From the NCBI GenBank assembly GCA_020029615.1, contig JAIBJO010000008.1:1-37278 (forward strand): a stretch of DNA of 37,278 nt. Direction: 5' to 3'. A program made the position numbers and the translations under genes. The DNA is from Actinomycetota bacterium. GTDB lineage: Bacteria > Actinomycetota > Thermoleophilia > Gaiellales > Gaiellaceae. Shown one piece after another: positions 15,677-23,005 of the stretch. The first letter of the stretch is position 1. Every line of letters starts with the position of its first letter. The notes under the pieces were generated by a model that worked only from the letters and a program-made list of their open reading frames with translations, did not search any database and was not told the origin of the DNA.

Positions 15677-16311
15677 CGTACCTTGCGGACGTCGCGGCGC
15701 TGACCCGAAAAGACCTGCGAGTCGAGCTTCGAGCGCGCGACACGTTGCCCGCGATGCTGCTGTTCGTCGTCTCGGTACTGGTCGTCTTCCACTTCGCGCT
15801 CCCGGAAGGCACGGGGGACGACGCCGCGTACGGGCTCCTCTGGGTCGCCATCGTGTTCACGGCGCTGCTGGGCCTCGCACGTGCGTGGGTACCCGAGCAG
15901 GAGCACGGCGTGCTCGACGGCCTCGTGCTGGCGCCGTCCGACCGAAGCGCGATCTGGCTCGGGAAGACCCTTGCGACGCTCGCGTTCCTTCTGACAGCTC
16001 AGGCCGTGGCACTCCCTGCGTTCGTTCTCTTCTTCGCCCCGCTCGACGCGACCGCCCTCGCGGGCGTTCTGCTCGCCGACATCGGCATCTGCGCCGTCGG
16101 CTCGCTGATGGCTGCGATGGCCGCCGCCAGCCGGTCGCGTGAGGTACTCCTTCCGCTCCTGGTGCTGCCGCTCGCCATCCCGCTCGTCGTCGGCGGTGTC
16201 GGCGCGGCCATTTCTCCCGACGGCCAGCGTTATCTCCTGCTTCTGGCCCTGTACGACGGAGTCTTCGCGGTACTCTCGTGGGCGTCTTTCGAGTACGTCG
16301 TCACCGAGTAG
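15673..16311 (+). CDS. ccmB: CcmB heme exporter membrane subunit
   Basis: About 212 residues with six hydrophobic segments; CcmB partners CcmA. The N-terminus has LTRKDLRVELRARDTLPAML, characteristic of the family, then PEQEHGVLDGLVLAPSDRSAIWLGK, and a later SRSREVLLPLLVLPLAIPLVV helix. ATG 15673 overlaps the ccmA stop. The reading frame is open well upstream, but that part lies in ccmA and is Arg-rich shadow. ccmC follows after 4 nt. Confidence 0.92.
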   Translation: MTYLADVAALTRKDLRVELRARDTLPAMLLFVVSVLVVFHFALPEGTGDDAAYGLLWVAIVFTALLGLARAWVPEQEHGVLDGLVLAPSDRSAIWLGKTLATLAFLLTAQAVALPAFVLFFAPLDATALAGVLLADIGICAVGSLMAAMAAASRSREVLLPLLVLPLAIPLVVGGVGAAISPDGQRYLLLLALYDGVFAVLSWASFEYVVTE

Positions 16312-16315
16312 CCCT

Positions 16316-17002
16316 GTGAGCACCGCAACGATTCGCAGCCTCCCGGGTCTCGCCGCGCTCTCAGCGGTGCTGATGGGCAGCGCGATCGCGTTCGCCCTGA
16401 TCGTCGCTCCCGAGGACGCCGACCAGGGGATATCGCAGCGGATCTTCTACATCCACGTGCCGATCGCGCTGACGTCGTACTTCTGCTTCGGGCTTGGCGC
16501 CTGGAAGGCGCTCAACCTGCTGTGGCGGGGCGACCAGCGGTACGACCTCGAGAGTTACGTGGCGATCCACCAGGGCACGATCTTCGGCGCGCTGACGTTG
16601 ATCACGGGCTCGATCTGGGCCAGGGCGTCGTGGGGTGTGTGGTGGACGTGGAGCTCGAACCAACTCGTGCTCTTCCTCGTCCTGTTCCTCTTCTACTGCG
16701 CGTACTTCATGCTCCGGTTCTCGGTCGAGGAGGGCCCCCGGCGTGCGCGCTCGTCGGCCGTCTACGCACTCTTCGGCGTGGTGCTCATCCCGATCAGCTT
16801 TCTCGCCATCAGGCTCGCCGAGGACTTCATCCACCCGACGGTCTTCACGCGGGAAGGGCCGAACATGACAGCCACGATGTTCGCGACGTTCTGCGTCTCG
16901 TGGGCAGCTGTGACGCTTCTCGCGTATCTCCTCTACCGCGTCGAGCTCGCGGGAAAGCGGCTCGACGCGGACCTTCGAGAGCTTCGCGAGGCACTTCAAT
17001 GA
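16316..17002 (+). CDS. ccmC: CcmC heme-handling membrane protein
   Basis: About 228 residues with six membrane segments. CcmC binds heme at the extracytoplasmic face and passes it to CcmE. Two expected His ligands are seen: H47 in FYIHVP and H173 in FIHPTVF. The tryptophan-rich loop is WGVWWTWSSNQ (about 106-116), where the usual form is WGTxWxWDxR; the Asp and Arg are replaced by Ser and Asn. Start GTG 16316. It overlaps the small ccmD-like gene by 4 nt (ATGA). No ccmE, ccmF, ccmG or ccmH is present downstream. Confidence 0.9.
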   Translation: MSTATIRSLPGLAALSAVLMGSAIAFALIVAPEDADQGISQRIFYIHVPIALTSYFCFGLGAWKALNLLWRGDQRYDLESYVAIHQGTIFGALTLITGSIWARASWGVWWTWSSNQLVLFLVLFLFYCAYFMLRFSVEEGPRRARSSAVYALFGVVLIPISFLAIRLAEDFIHPTVFTREGPNMTATMFATFCVSWAAVTLLAYLLYRVELAGKRLDADLRELREALQ

Positions 17003-17199
17003 GCTGGAGCCAGGCCGAGCTCGTGGCTGCCGCCTACGGAGTCGTCTTCGTCTTCGTCCTGGCCTACGTCGCGATCATCGCGGCGAAGCTCGTCCGCCTC
17101 CAGCGCGAGACCTCCGAACTGCTCGAGCTCGTGCAGGCCCGCGAAGCTGCGGCGCGACTCGACCCGAAGCCGACGGTCGACGCTCCGAGCGGGGCATGA
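16999..17199 (+). CDS. ccmD: small CcmD-like membrane protein
   Basis: A 66-residue protein with one membrane helix (about 10-31), then a charged helical segment (LVRLQRETSELLELVQAREAA) and a Pro-rich tail. Size, single helix followed by a positively charged region, and position directly after ccmC match CcmD, which stabilises the CcmABC-CcmE complex. Sequence conservation in CcmD is low, so context carries most of the weight. ATG 16999 overlaps the ccmC stop. Confidence 0.72.
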   Translation: MSWSQAELVAAAYGVVFVFVLAYVAIIAAKLVRLQRETSELLELVQAREAAARLDPKPTVDAPSGA

Positions 17200-17216
17200 C
17201 CGGCCGCAGGCCCGAC

Positions 17217-17222
17217 TATGCT
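17217..17222 (+). promoter_or_regulatory. -10 element (TATGCT) at leaderless spacing before GTG 17229
   Basis: TATGCT matches TAnnnT and stands 6 nt before GTG 17229, the start of an 11-codon ORF that overlaps the following 50-codon ORF. The same geometry marks other starts in this window. Confidence 0.35.
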
Positions 17223-17228
17223 GCGCGC

Positions 17229-17264
17229 GTGCACGGGATGAGCCGACTGGATGCGGTCGAGTGA
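17229..17264 (+). CDS. possible 11-residue leader ORF
   Basis: GTG 17229 opens a frame reading MHGMSRLDAVE and ends at TGA 17262-17264, which overlaps the next GTG (GTGA). It lies at leaderless spacing from a TATGCT hexamer. It could be a leader peptide coupling translation of the next small ORF. The evidence is positional only; chance is a real alternative. Confidence 0.22.
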   Translation: MHGMSRLDAVE

Positions 17265-17413
17265 CCAGGCCGAGGGTCGTCGGCCGGCCGCTCCCCCTCC
17301 AGACGCCGACCTCGTTCGTCCGGATCCGTCCGCATGGCCTGCGCCTGTGCGGAGAGACCCGCCGCGAGTGGTTCCGGCGGTGCCCGCCTGCGCGGCCGAA
17401 GCTGCGGCGTTAG
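17261..17413 (+). CDS. candidate small basic protein (50 residues), unrecognised
   Basis: GTG 17261 to TAG 17411-17413. Almost all codons end in G or C (about nine in ten), matching the real genes here. The product is rich in Arg and Pro with two Cys residues (LCGETRREWFRRCPP) and no membrane segment. I do not recognise it. It fills most of the 241-nt gap between ccmD and the SAM hydroxide adenosyltransferase gene, which otherwise shows nothing. Arg-rich open frames also arise by chance in GC-rich DNA. Confidence 0.32.
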   Translation: MTRPRVVGRPLPLQTPTSFVRIRPHGLRLCGETRREWFRRCPPARPKLRR

Positions 17414-17428
17414 TTCCCCTGCAGCATC

Positions 17429-17434
17429 TAGGCT
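17429..17434 (+). promoter_or_regulatory. -10 element (TAGGCT) for a leaderless transcript
   Basis: TAGGCT fits TAnnnT and lies exactly 6 nt before GTG 17441, with no ribosome-binding site between. Confidence 0.5.
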
Positions 17435-17440
17435 CCGCGC

Positions 17441-18241
17441 GTGTTCATCACGTTCCTGAGCGACTTCGGGCTCAAGGACGATTTCGTGGGGACCTGCCAC
17501 GGCGTCATGAAGCGCATTGCTCCGGAAGCGCAGATCATCGACATCACGCACGGCATCCCCGCGCAGGCGATCCTGCAGGGCGCGCTCGTCCTCGCCAACA
17601 CCATCGGCTTCATGCCTGTCGGGATCCATCTCGCCATCGTCGACCCGGGAGTCGGCGGGCCCAGGCGGCCGCTCGTGCTGCAGGACGAGGAGGGACGCAC
17701 GTACGTCGGGCCGGACAACGGCCTGCTGCTCCCGGCAGCACGTCGGGCGGGCATCACGGCGGCTCACGAGCTCGCGAACCCCGAGTATGCGCTCGAGACG
17801 ATCTCGCGAACGTTCCATGGGCGCGACCTCTTCAGTCCTGCAGCCGCACACCTGGCGCGCGGAGTCACTCCGGGGGAGCTCGGCCCGCCGCTCGACCCGG
17901 ATGCTCTCGTCAGCCTGGACGTGCCCGAGCTCGTCATCGGCGACGAGGCCATCGTCGCGACGCTCCTCTACGTCGACAGCTTCGGCAACATCGCGCTCAA
18001 CTTCGCGCGGGACGACGTCGAGGATCTCGGGATCGTCTCGGGCGCACGGGTCGAGCTCGAGCTCGCCGGCGAGCGCTACTACGCGGTGATGGCCCGGACC
18101 TTCGCCGACGCGCGGCCCGGTGACGTGATCCTGTACGAGGACAGCTACAGGAACATGTCGCTCGCGATCTCCCGAGGGAGCGCTGCACGAATGCTCCACG
18201 CTGCGCCCGGGCAGGAGATCCGGATCACGCTTGCGCGGTGA
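17441..18241 (+). CDS. SAM hydroxide adenosyltransferase (DUF62 family)
   Basis: A 266-residue member of the family that includes fluorinase and chlorinase, but most members hydrolyse SAM to adenosine and methionine using water. Motifs: FLSDFGLKDDFVG at the N-terminus with the conserved Asp, HLAIVDPGVGG, YVGPDNGLL, FHGRDLFSPAAAHLA with the His/Arg of the hydroxide-type site, and VDSFGNIALNF in the C-terminal domain. The fluorinase-specific loop insertion is not evident, so hydrolase activity is the likely role. Biological purpose is not known in the family. Its own promoter appears leaderless. Confidence 0.88.
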   Translation: MFITFLSDFGLKDDFVGTCHGVMKRIAPEAQIIDITHGIPAQAILQGALVLANTIGFMPVGIHLAIVDPGVGGPRRPLVLQDEEGRTYVGPDNGLLLPAARRAGITAAHELANPEYALETISRTFHGRDLFSPAAAHLARGVTPGELGPPLDPDALVSLDVPELVIGDEAIVATLLYVDSFGNIALNFARDDVEDLGIVSGARVELELAGERYYAVMARTFADARPGDVILYEDSYRNMSLAISRGSAARMLHAAPGQEIRITLAR

Positions 18242-18249
18242 CTGCGGGG

Positions 18250-19635
18250 CTACGAGACGGACGGGCGGCGGTCCGCCCACGGACGCGCGGCTTCGAGCTG
18301 TGCTGCGAGGCTGAGCAGGAGCGCGTCGCCGGCAGGCGGGCCGATCGCGTGGACGCCGATCGGCAGGCCTGAGTCACTCCAATGCAGCGGGAGCGACACG
18401 GCGGGCAGGCCCGTGAGGTTCGCGACCGAGGTGAACGGAGTGAACTCTGTGTTCCGGCGCAGCTGCTCGATCGCGCCGTCGACTGCGTCCTGCCAGCCGA
18501 TCGGCACCGGGGGCAGTGCGAGAGTCGGCGTCAGCACGATGTCGACGTCGCTCCAGAACGCGACGATCCGGCGGGCGAGCATCTGCAACGACGCGACCGC
18601 ACGCGCGTAGTCGATCGCGGAGCTCATGCGCGCCGATTCGACGAGCTCACGGTTGAGGCGCGTCATGAGCGTCGTTTCGACGGGGTGGAGCCCTGGGCCG
18701 ACCTGCCAGACGGCGATGAACGTGTCGAACAGGTCGGGCTGACGCCAGGGCGGCGTCTCGTCCCGCACGTCGTGGCCGAGCTCTGCGGCCAGCTCGGCCG
18801 CCGCCGAGAGCGCTGCGAGGCAGTCGGGGTCGATCGGCACGTCGATCGGCGGCGTGGACGTCACGGCGATGCGGAGGCGGGAAGGGGGATCGCCCGCGCT
18901 CTCCGCGAAAGGGCGGTCCGGAGGAGTCGCCCACCACGGGTCACCGGGCTCGTAGCCTGCGAGGACGTCGAGGAGGTTTGCGGCGTCCTCGACCGTTCGA
19001 GTCAGAGGTCCCGCGGTGGAGAGTCCCTCGAGCGAGCTGAAGGGCGCGCTCGACACACGCCCCCGCGAGGGCTTGAGCCCGAACAGCCCACAGCACGACG
19101 CAGGGATGCGGATCGACCCGCCTCCATCGGTGGCGTGGGCGATCGGGATCAGCCCGGCAGCAACTGCGGCGGCAGCTCCTCCGCTCGAGCCTCCGGGCGT
19201 CAGCTTCGTGTTCCACGGGTTTCGGGTCGCGCCGTTGAGCTCGGACTCGGTGAACGCCACGGTCCCGAACTCGGGCGTGTTCGTCTTGCCGACGATGACA
19301 AACCCAGCGTCGCGCACTCGACGGACGACCGCCGTGTCGAAATCCGGGACGTAGTCGGCGTACGCGTACGAGGAGTACGTCGTGCGGATGCCCGCCGTCG
19401 CGGCGAGGTCCTTCACGCCGATCGGAACGCCGCGGAACGGAGCGTCGCCCGGTGTCGAGTCGATCTCTGCGGCCACGGCGAGCGCCTTGTCGGGGCACAC
19501 CGTGACGAAGGCGTTCAGGTCGGGGTCGATCCGCTCGATCCGCTCGAGGTAGGTCCGGACGAGGTCCGTGGAGGAGACCTCGCGGGCGCGAACGAGCCGC
19601 GCCTGCTCGACCGCCGAAAGGAATGCGAGCTCCAT
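18250..19635 (-). CDS. amidase signature family hydrolase
   Basis: A 461-residue amidase (GatA/AtzF superfamily). The Ser-cisSer-Lys triad is seen: Lys in GVPIGVKDL (about 75), the cis-Ser in [16 protein letters not shown] (about 148-163), and the nucleophile Ser in [21 protein letters not shown] (about 170-190). Substrate cannot be inferred; it is not beside gatB or gatC, so a catabolic or detoxifying amidase is more likely than the tRNA amidotransferase. Start ATG 19635; a TAGCTT hexamer (plus 19645-19650) precedes it by 9 nt. It ends 8 nt from the convergent SAM-hydroxide gene. Confidence 0.9.
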   Translation of the reverse strand: MELAFLSAVEQARLVRAREVSSTDLVRTYLERIERIDPDLNAFVTVCPDKALAVAAEIDSTPGDAPFRGVPIGVKDLAATAGIRTTYSSYAYADYVPDFDTAVVRRVRDAGFVIVGKTNTPEFGTVAFTESELNGATRNPWNTKLTPGGSSGGAAAAVAAGLIPIAHATDGGGSIRIPASCCGLFGLKPSRGRVSSAPFSSLEGLSTAGPLTRTVEDAANLLDVLAGYEPGDPWWATPPDRPFAESAGDPPSRLRIAVTSTPPIDVPIDPDCLAALSAAAELAAELGHDVRDETPPWRQPDLFDTFIAVWQVGPGLHPVETTLMTRLNRELVESARMSSAIDYARAVASLQMLARRIVAFWSDVDIVLTPTLALPPVPIGWQDAVDGAIEQLRRNTEFTPFTSVANLTGLPAVSLPLHWSDSGLPIGVHAIGPPAGDALLLSLAAQLEAARPWADRRPSVS

Positions 19636-19702
19636 AGTGGGGCGAAGCTAGCACCGGGCGAGCACCCGGAGCTCTCGCGTGTGGGCACCGGCCAAGTGAA
19701 GG

Positions 19703-19775
19703 TGGCGAGGGCCGGAATCGAACCGGCGACACCACGGTTTTCAGCCGTGTGCTCTACCGACTGAGCTACCTCGCC
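19703..19775 (-). tRNA. tRNA-Phe (GAA anticodon)
   Basis: A 73-nt minus-strand cloverleaf with acceptor GGCGAGG/CCTCGCC plus discriminator A, D arm TAGCTCAGTCGGTAGAGC, anticodon loop CTGAAAA between ACGG and CCGT (anticodon GAA), and T arm GCCGG-TTCGATT-CCGGC. The CCA end is not encoded. On the minus strand a TACACT hexamer about 10 nt upstream may be its -10. Confidence 0.97.
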
Positions 19776-19845
19776 GCGGCGCTCCAGTGTACCGGGGCTT
19801 CAACGAGGATCCGCACGACGGGGTCGGCGCAGCCGCATTTGGCGT

Positions 19846-19851
19846 TAGCGT
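19846..19851 (+). promoter_or_regulatory. -10 element (TAGCGT) for arginase
   Basis: TAGCGT fits TAnnnT and is 7 nt before GTG 19859 (4 nt before GTG 19856). No Shine-Dalgarno sequence is present. This supports a leaderless start at 19859 rather than the longer frame that opens beside the tRNA. Confidence 0.45.
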
Positions 19852-19858
19852 TCCTGTG

Positions 19859-20767
19859 GTGACTCCGACTGCCCAGCGCGAGGTCGCGATCATCGGCGCA
19901 GCGCTGGACCTCGGACAGGGCCGCCGCGGAGTCGACATGGGCCCGTCCGCGATCCGCTACGCGGGGCTCGAGGAGCGGCTCCAGAGCCTGGGCTACCACG
20001 TTCGAGATCACGGGAACGTCGAGACGGCCGTTCCCGAGGCGACGGCACTCGACGACGAGCGTGCGCGGTTCCTGCCCGAGATCAAGGAGACCTGCGTGCG
20101 CATCGCTGCGAAGGTCGTCGAGGAGTCGAGCGCTGGGGCAATACCACTCGTGCTCGGTGGGGACCACTCGGTCGCGCTCGGTACGCTCGGAGGCCTGGCC
20201 TCGATGCACGGGCCCGGCGGTGTTCTCTGGATCGACGCACACTCGGACATCAACACACCCGAGACCAGTCCGAGCGGAAACGTTCACGGGATGCCGCTCG
20301 CGGCGGCTCTCGGGCTCGCCGGGCCTGAATTCGACAGCGCTGCGTGGCCGCTTCCGGCCGTTCGACCGCAGCGAGTCGTGCTCCTGGGTCTCCGCCAAAC
20401 CGACGAAGGCGAGCGCCGACTGCTCCGCGAGGTGGGCGTGCGCGTCTTCACCATGAGCGAGCTCGACCGGATCGGTGTGGAACGGGCGATGCGCGAGGCC
20501 CTTGATCGTGTCGCTGGACCGGGATTCGTCCATCTCTCGCTCGACATGGACGCGCTCGACCCGGAGCTCGCCCCCGGAGTCGGCACGCCGGTGCGCGGAG
20601 GGCTCACCTACCGCGAGGCACACCTCGCACTCGAGCTGGTCGCGGAATCGGGGGTCGCAGGCTCGCTCGAGGTCGTCGAGGTGAACCCGATCCTCGATCG
20701 CGAGAACACGACTGCGCTGACTGCCGTGGAGCTCGTGGCGAGCGCTCTCGGGAAGACGATCATCTGA
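19859..20767 (+). CDS. rocF: arginase (ureohydrolase family)
   Basis: About 302 residues. Arginase hydrolyses L-arginine to ornithine and urea at a binuclear Mn site. All metal motifs are visible: GGDHSVALGT, WIDAHSDINTPETSPSGNVHG, and SLDMDALDPELAPGVGTP, with the EVNPILD Glu near the end. The spacing and the SGNVHG loop favour arginase over agmatinase. The frame is open upstream to 19787 but that part overlaps the tRNA promoter region; GTG 19859 is preferred. It converges with the luciferase-like oxidoreductase gene across a strong hairpin. Confidence 0.9.
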   Translation: MTPTAQREVAIIGAALDLGQGRRGVDMGPSAIRYAGLEERLQSLGYHVRDHGNVETAVPEATALDDERARFLPEIKETCVRIAAKVVEESSAGAIPLVLGGDHSVALGTLGGLASMHGPGGVLWIDAHSDINTPETSPSGNVHGMPLAAALGLAGPEFDSAAWPLPAVRPQRVVLLGLRQTDEGERRLLREVGVRVFTMSELDRIGVERAMREALDRVAGPGFVHLSLDMDALDPELAPGVGTPVRGGLTYREAHLALELVAESGVAGSLEVVEVNPILDRENTTALTAVELVASALGKTII

Positions 20768-20782
20768 GGAAGGGGGACGGCA

Positions 20783-20806
20783 GGTGCCTGGCCGAAGCCA
20801 GGCACC
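20783..20806. terminator. perfect hairpin between convergent genes (bidirectional terminator)
   Basis: GGTGCCTGGC and GCCAGGCACC form a perfect 10-bp stem closed by a CGAA tetraloop, in the 49-nt gap between arginase and the oppositely oriented oxidoreductase. No T tract follows on either side. Its placement suits termination for both strands. Confidence 0.8.
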
Positions 20807-20816
20807 CGGGCGGTGA

Positions 20817-21827
20817 CTAGCTCGCGAACTGAGGGATGATGTCCCGTCCGTACGCGGCGAGGTCGTCCTCCTGGCCGTGCGTCATCAGGTAGATGTTGAA
20901 CTGGTCGACGCCCACCGACTCGAGCTCCTGGAGCTTCGCCGTCGCCTGCTCCGCGTTGCCGAGCACGCAGAAGCGGTCGCAGATCTCGTCGGTGACGAAC
21001 TCGCCGTGCTTCGCCCCGACGCGCGAGTGCTCGTCGTAGTCGTAGAACTTGCGCACACGCACGTACTCGGTCAGCTCGTGCGGGATCTCCGACTCGAACC
21101 CGTAGCGCTCGATCAGGTCCATGACGTGGTTCGAGACCATCGCAGGGAACCAGCGGACCTGATCGCGCGCGTCCGCGATGTCGTCGCTGATGTGGCTGGG
21201 CGCACTGACGATGCACTGGAGCGCTGAAGGGTCGCGCCCTGCTTCCTCGGCCGCCTTGCGAGCGGTGTCCATGATCCACTCGATGATTACCGGATCCGCG
21301 AGCTGGATGATCACGCCGTCGCCGACACGACCGGCGACTGCGAGCGCCTTCGGCCCGTAGCCCGCGACCCACATCGGGATCTCGGGCAACTCGGGCCGCA
21401 CCCACTTGAGCTGGAGCTCCTTCTCGTTCCACTCGACCTCGCGCCCGTTCATGAACTCCTTGATCATCGAGAGCCTGCGCTCGAACTCGGCAACCCGAAC
21501 CGGCTTGTCCCCGATGTAGCGGACAGCCGAATCGCCGCGTCCGATGCCCATCACCATGCGCCCGCCTGAGATGTCGTGCAGGGTGGCATACCCGCTCGCC
21601 AGGACCGTCGGTTCGCGCGTGCCGGGGTTCGTCACACAGTGGCCGAGCTTCATCGTCGTCGTCGCCTGAGCCGCAAGCGTGAGAAGCGGGAAGGACTCCT
21701 GCCAGAGGACGTGCGAGTCGTACGTCCATCCGTACTCGAAGCCGTGCGACTCGGCGAGTGTCATCAGCTCGACCAGGCGGCTCGAAGGCGGGTCGGGCAG
21801 AACGGTGACGCCGAAGCTCAGTGCCAT
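20817..21827 (-). CDS. LLM-class flavin/F420-dependent oxidoreductase
   Basis: A 336-residue luciferase-like TIM-barrel oxidoreductase. Seen: FGVTVLPDPP at the start, GFEYGWTYDSHVLWQE, LGHCVTNPGTREPTVLASGYATL, GRMVMGIGRGDSAVR, and WVAGYGPKALAVAGRVGDGV, patterns of F420-dependent members related to methylene-tetrahydromethanopterin reductase. It resembles the subfamily containing CPS_4043 that often lies near dihydropyrimidinase genes (from memory, not searched). ATG 21827 follows AAGGGAG with 7-nt spacing. Last gene of the leftward hyuC-MFS-LLM run. It may reduce a cyclic substrate or open a ring; the reaction is unknown. Confidence 0.88.
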   Translation of the reverse strand: MALSFGVTVLPDPPSSRLVELMTLAESHGFEYGWTYDSHVLWQESFPLLTLAAQATTTMKLGHCVTNPGTREPTVLASGYATLHDISGGRMVMGIGRGDSAVRYIGDKPVRVAEFERRLSMIKEFMNGREVEWNEKELQLKWVRPELPEIPMWVAGYGPKALAVAGRVGDGVIIQLADPVIIEWIMDTARKAAEEAGRDPSALQCIVSAPSHISDDIADARDQVRWFPAMVSNHVMDLIERYGFESEIPHELTEYVRVRKFYDYDEHSRVGAKHGEFVTDEICDRFCVLGNAEQATAKLQELESVGVDQFNIYLMTHGQEDDLAAYGRDIIPQFAS

Positions 21828-21865
21828 GGGTGTCTCCCTTGCTGGGTGGAGGCCGGATTATCTCC

Positions 21866-23005
21866 CTACAGCCGCGCTCTGCGCAGTACGAGCGCGGCCA
21901 CGGCCGAGAGCGACGCGATCGCTGCGAAGGCGACGCGCCCGTCACTCGGGAGCTCGAACGTGAGACCGGCGAGCGGCGTGCCGACGAGGATCGTGAGGAC
22001 GGCGCACGCGTTCACGAGGGCGATTGCCGCAGCAGGGGCATCGGGTCGTGCGCGCTGCGCCGCGGCGAAGATGACAGCGAACGGGAGCCCGGCGGCGAGG
22101 CCGAGAACGAGCGCTCCGAGCGCCGAGAGCGCGAACGGGCCCGCCACGGCAAGGAGTGCAGCACCCGATGCGGTACCGGCGAGCGACAGAGCCGTGAGTC
22201 GAGCTCGTCGGCCATGCTGTGCGAGCACGCCTCCCAAAGGTCTCGTCAGGATCCCCATGAAGAGGATCAGCCCGCCGGCGATCCCGGCAGCCGCGGCGCT
22301 CGCACCCTGGCGCTCCAGAAGCGGAACGACCCAGTTTCCCGCGACGACGGCGAGCCCGAACGTCGCGGCCTGGAGCACGCCCAACGGGATCAAGTCGGGA
22401 TCTCGAACTACCCACCTGCCCGCGTGGCCGATCCGTGGGAGGCCCCGTGCGACGAGCGCCGGGATGGCCGCAGCGGCCGCGAGGAGCGCAGCGCTCCAGT
22501 ACGCGGCACGCCAGCTGGTCGCGTCCGTCAACGAAGGCACGACCATGAGCGCCAGCCCACCCCCGGCCATCGTCGCGCCGCCGTAGGTCCCCTGGAGGGC
22601 CGGGCCGCCTCCCCCGGCCCGCACGAAGTCGAGCCCGGCGACGAACCCGGCTCCGGAGCCGACACCCACGATCGCGCGACCGACGAGCGCCGGGCCGAAC
22701 GAGTCGTCGATCAAGAGCACGCCGTTGCCGAAGATCACCGCTCCGATCGCAACGAGGGCTACGGCCCTCGCGCCGAAACGATCCGCGCCACGGCCGGCCG
22801 GCAATTGAGCAGCGAGGTGCGTGAGGAAGAGCGCCGTCGTCAGCAAGCCGATCGCCGCGATCGAAACGCCGTACTGGACTGACAGCGGATCTGCCACGGC
22901 GCCGACGTTCGAGACGTTCCAGGTGAGGCAACCGCCGACGGCGAGCCCGGCGACTACTGCGGCTGTTCGAGAGGGGTCAGACCCGCGCGGTCTGACCGCG
23001 ATCAA
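21866..23005 (-). CDS. MFS transporter
   Basis: About 379 residues with around twelve hydrophobic segments, typical of the major facilitator superfamily. The loop between helices 2 and 3 reads PAGRGADRFGARAV, a variant of the GxxxDRxGRR motif, and GRAIVGVGSGAGFVAG matches helix-4 patterns. A second copy-like motif, TRPLGGVLAQHGRR, lies between helices 8 and 9. The start is taken as TTG 23005, which overlaps the hyuC stop (TTGA); the frame upstream is hyuC shadow. Substrate is unknown; context suggests uptake or export of a ureide, pyrimidine or product. Confidence 0.83.
   Translation of the reverse strand: MIAVRPRGSDPSRTAAVVAGLAVGGCLTWNVSNVGAVADPLSVQYGVSIAAIGLLTTALFLTHLAAQLPAGRGADRFGARAVALVAIGAVIFGNGVLLIDDSFGPALVGRAIVGVGSGAGFVAGLDFVRAGGGGPALQGTYGGATMAGGGLALMVVPSLTDATSWRAAYWSAALLAAAAAIPALVARGLPRIGHAGRWVVRDPDLIPLGVLQAATFGLAVVAGNWVVPLLERQGASAAAAGIAGGLILFMGILTRPLGGVLAQHGRRARLTALSLAGTASGAALLAVAGPFALSALGALVLGLAAGLPFAVIFAAAQRARPDAPAAAIALVNACAVLTILVGTPLAGLTFELPSDGRVAFAAIASLSAVAALVLRRARL

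Noticed and set aside
17251-18123. Long plus-strand ORF overlapping the SAM hydroxide adenosyltransferase
   Set aside because: It is out of frame with the recognised gene and has a shadow-like Arg/Ala/Pro composition without motifs.
17441-18241. Fluorinase/chlorinase function for the DUF62 protein
   Set aside because: The characteristic fluorinase loop is not evident, and the FHGRDLFSPAAAHLA form is that of the common SAM-hydrolysing members.
18382-19764. 460-codon plus-strand ORF opposite the amidase
   Set aside because: It is antisense to a clear amidase and carries no family motif; such long antisense frames are common in GC-rich DNA.
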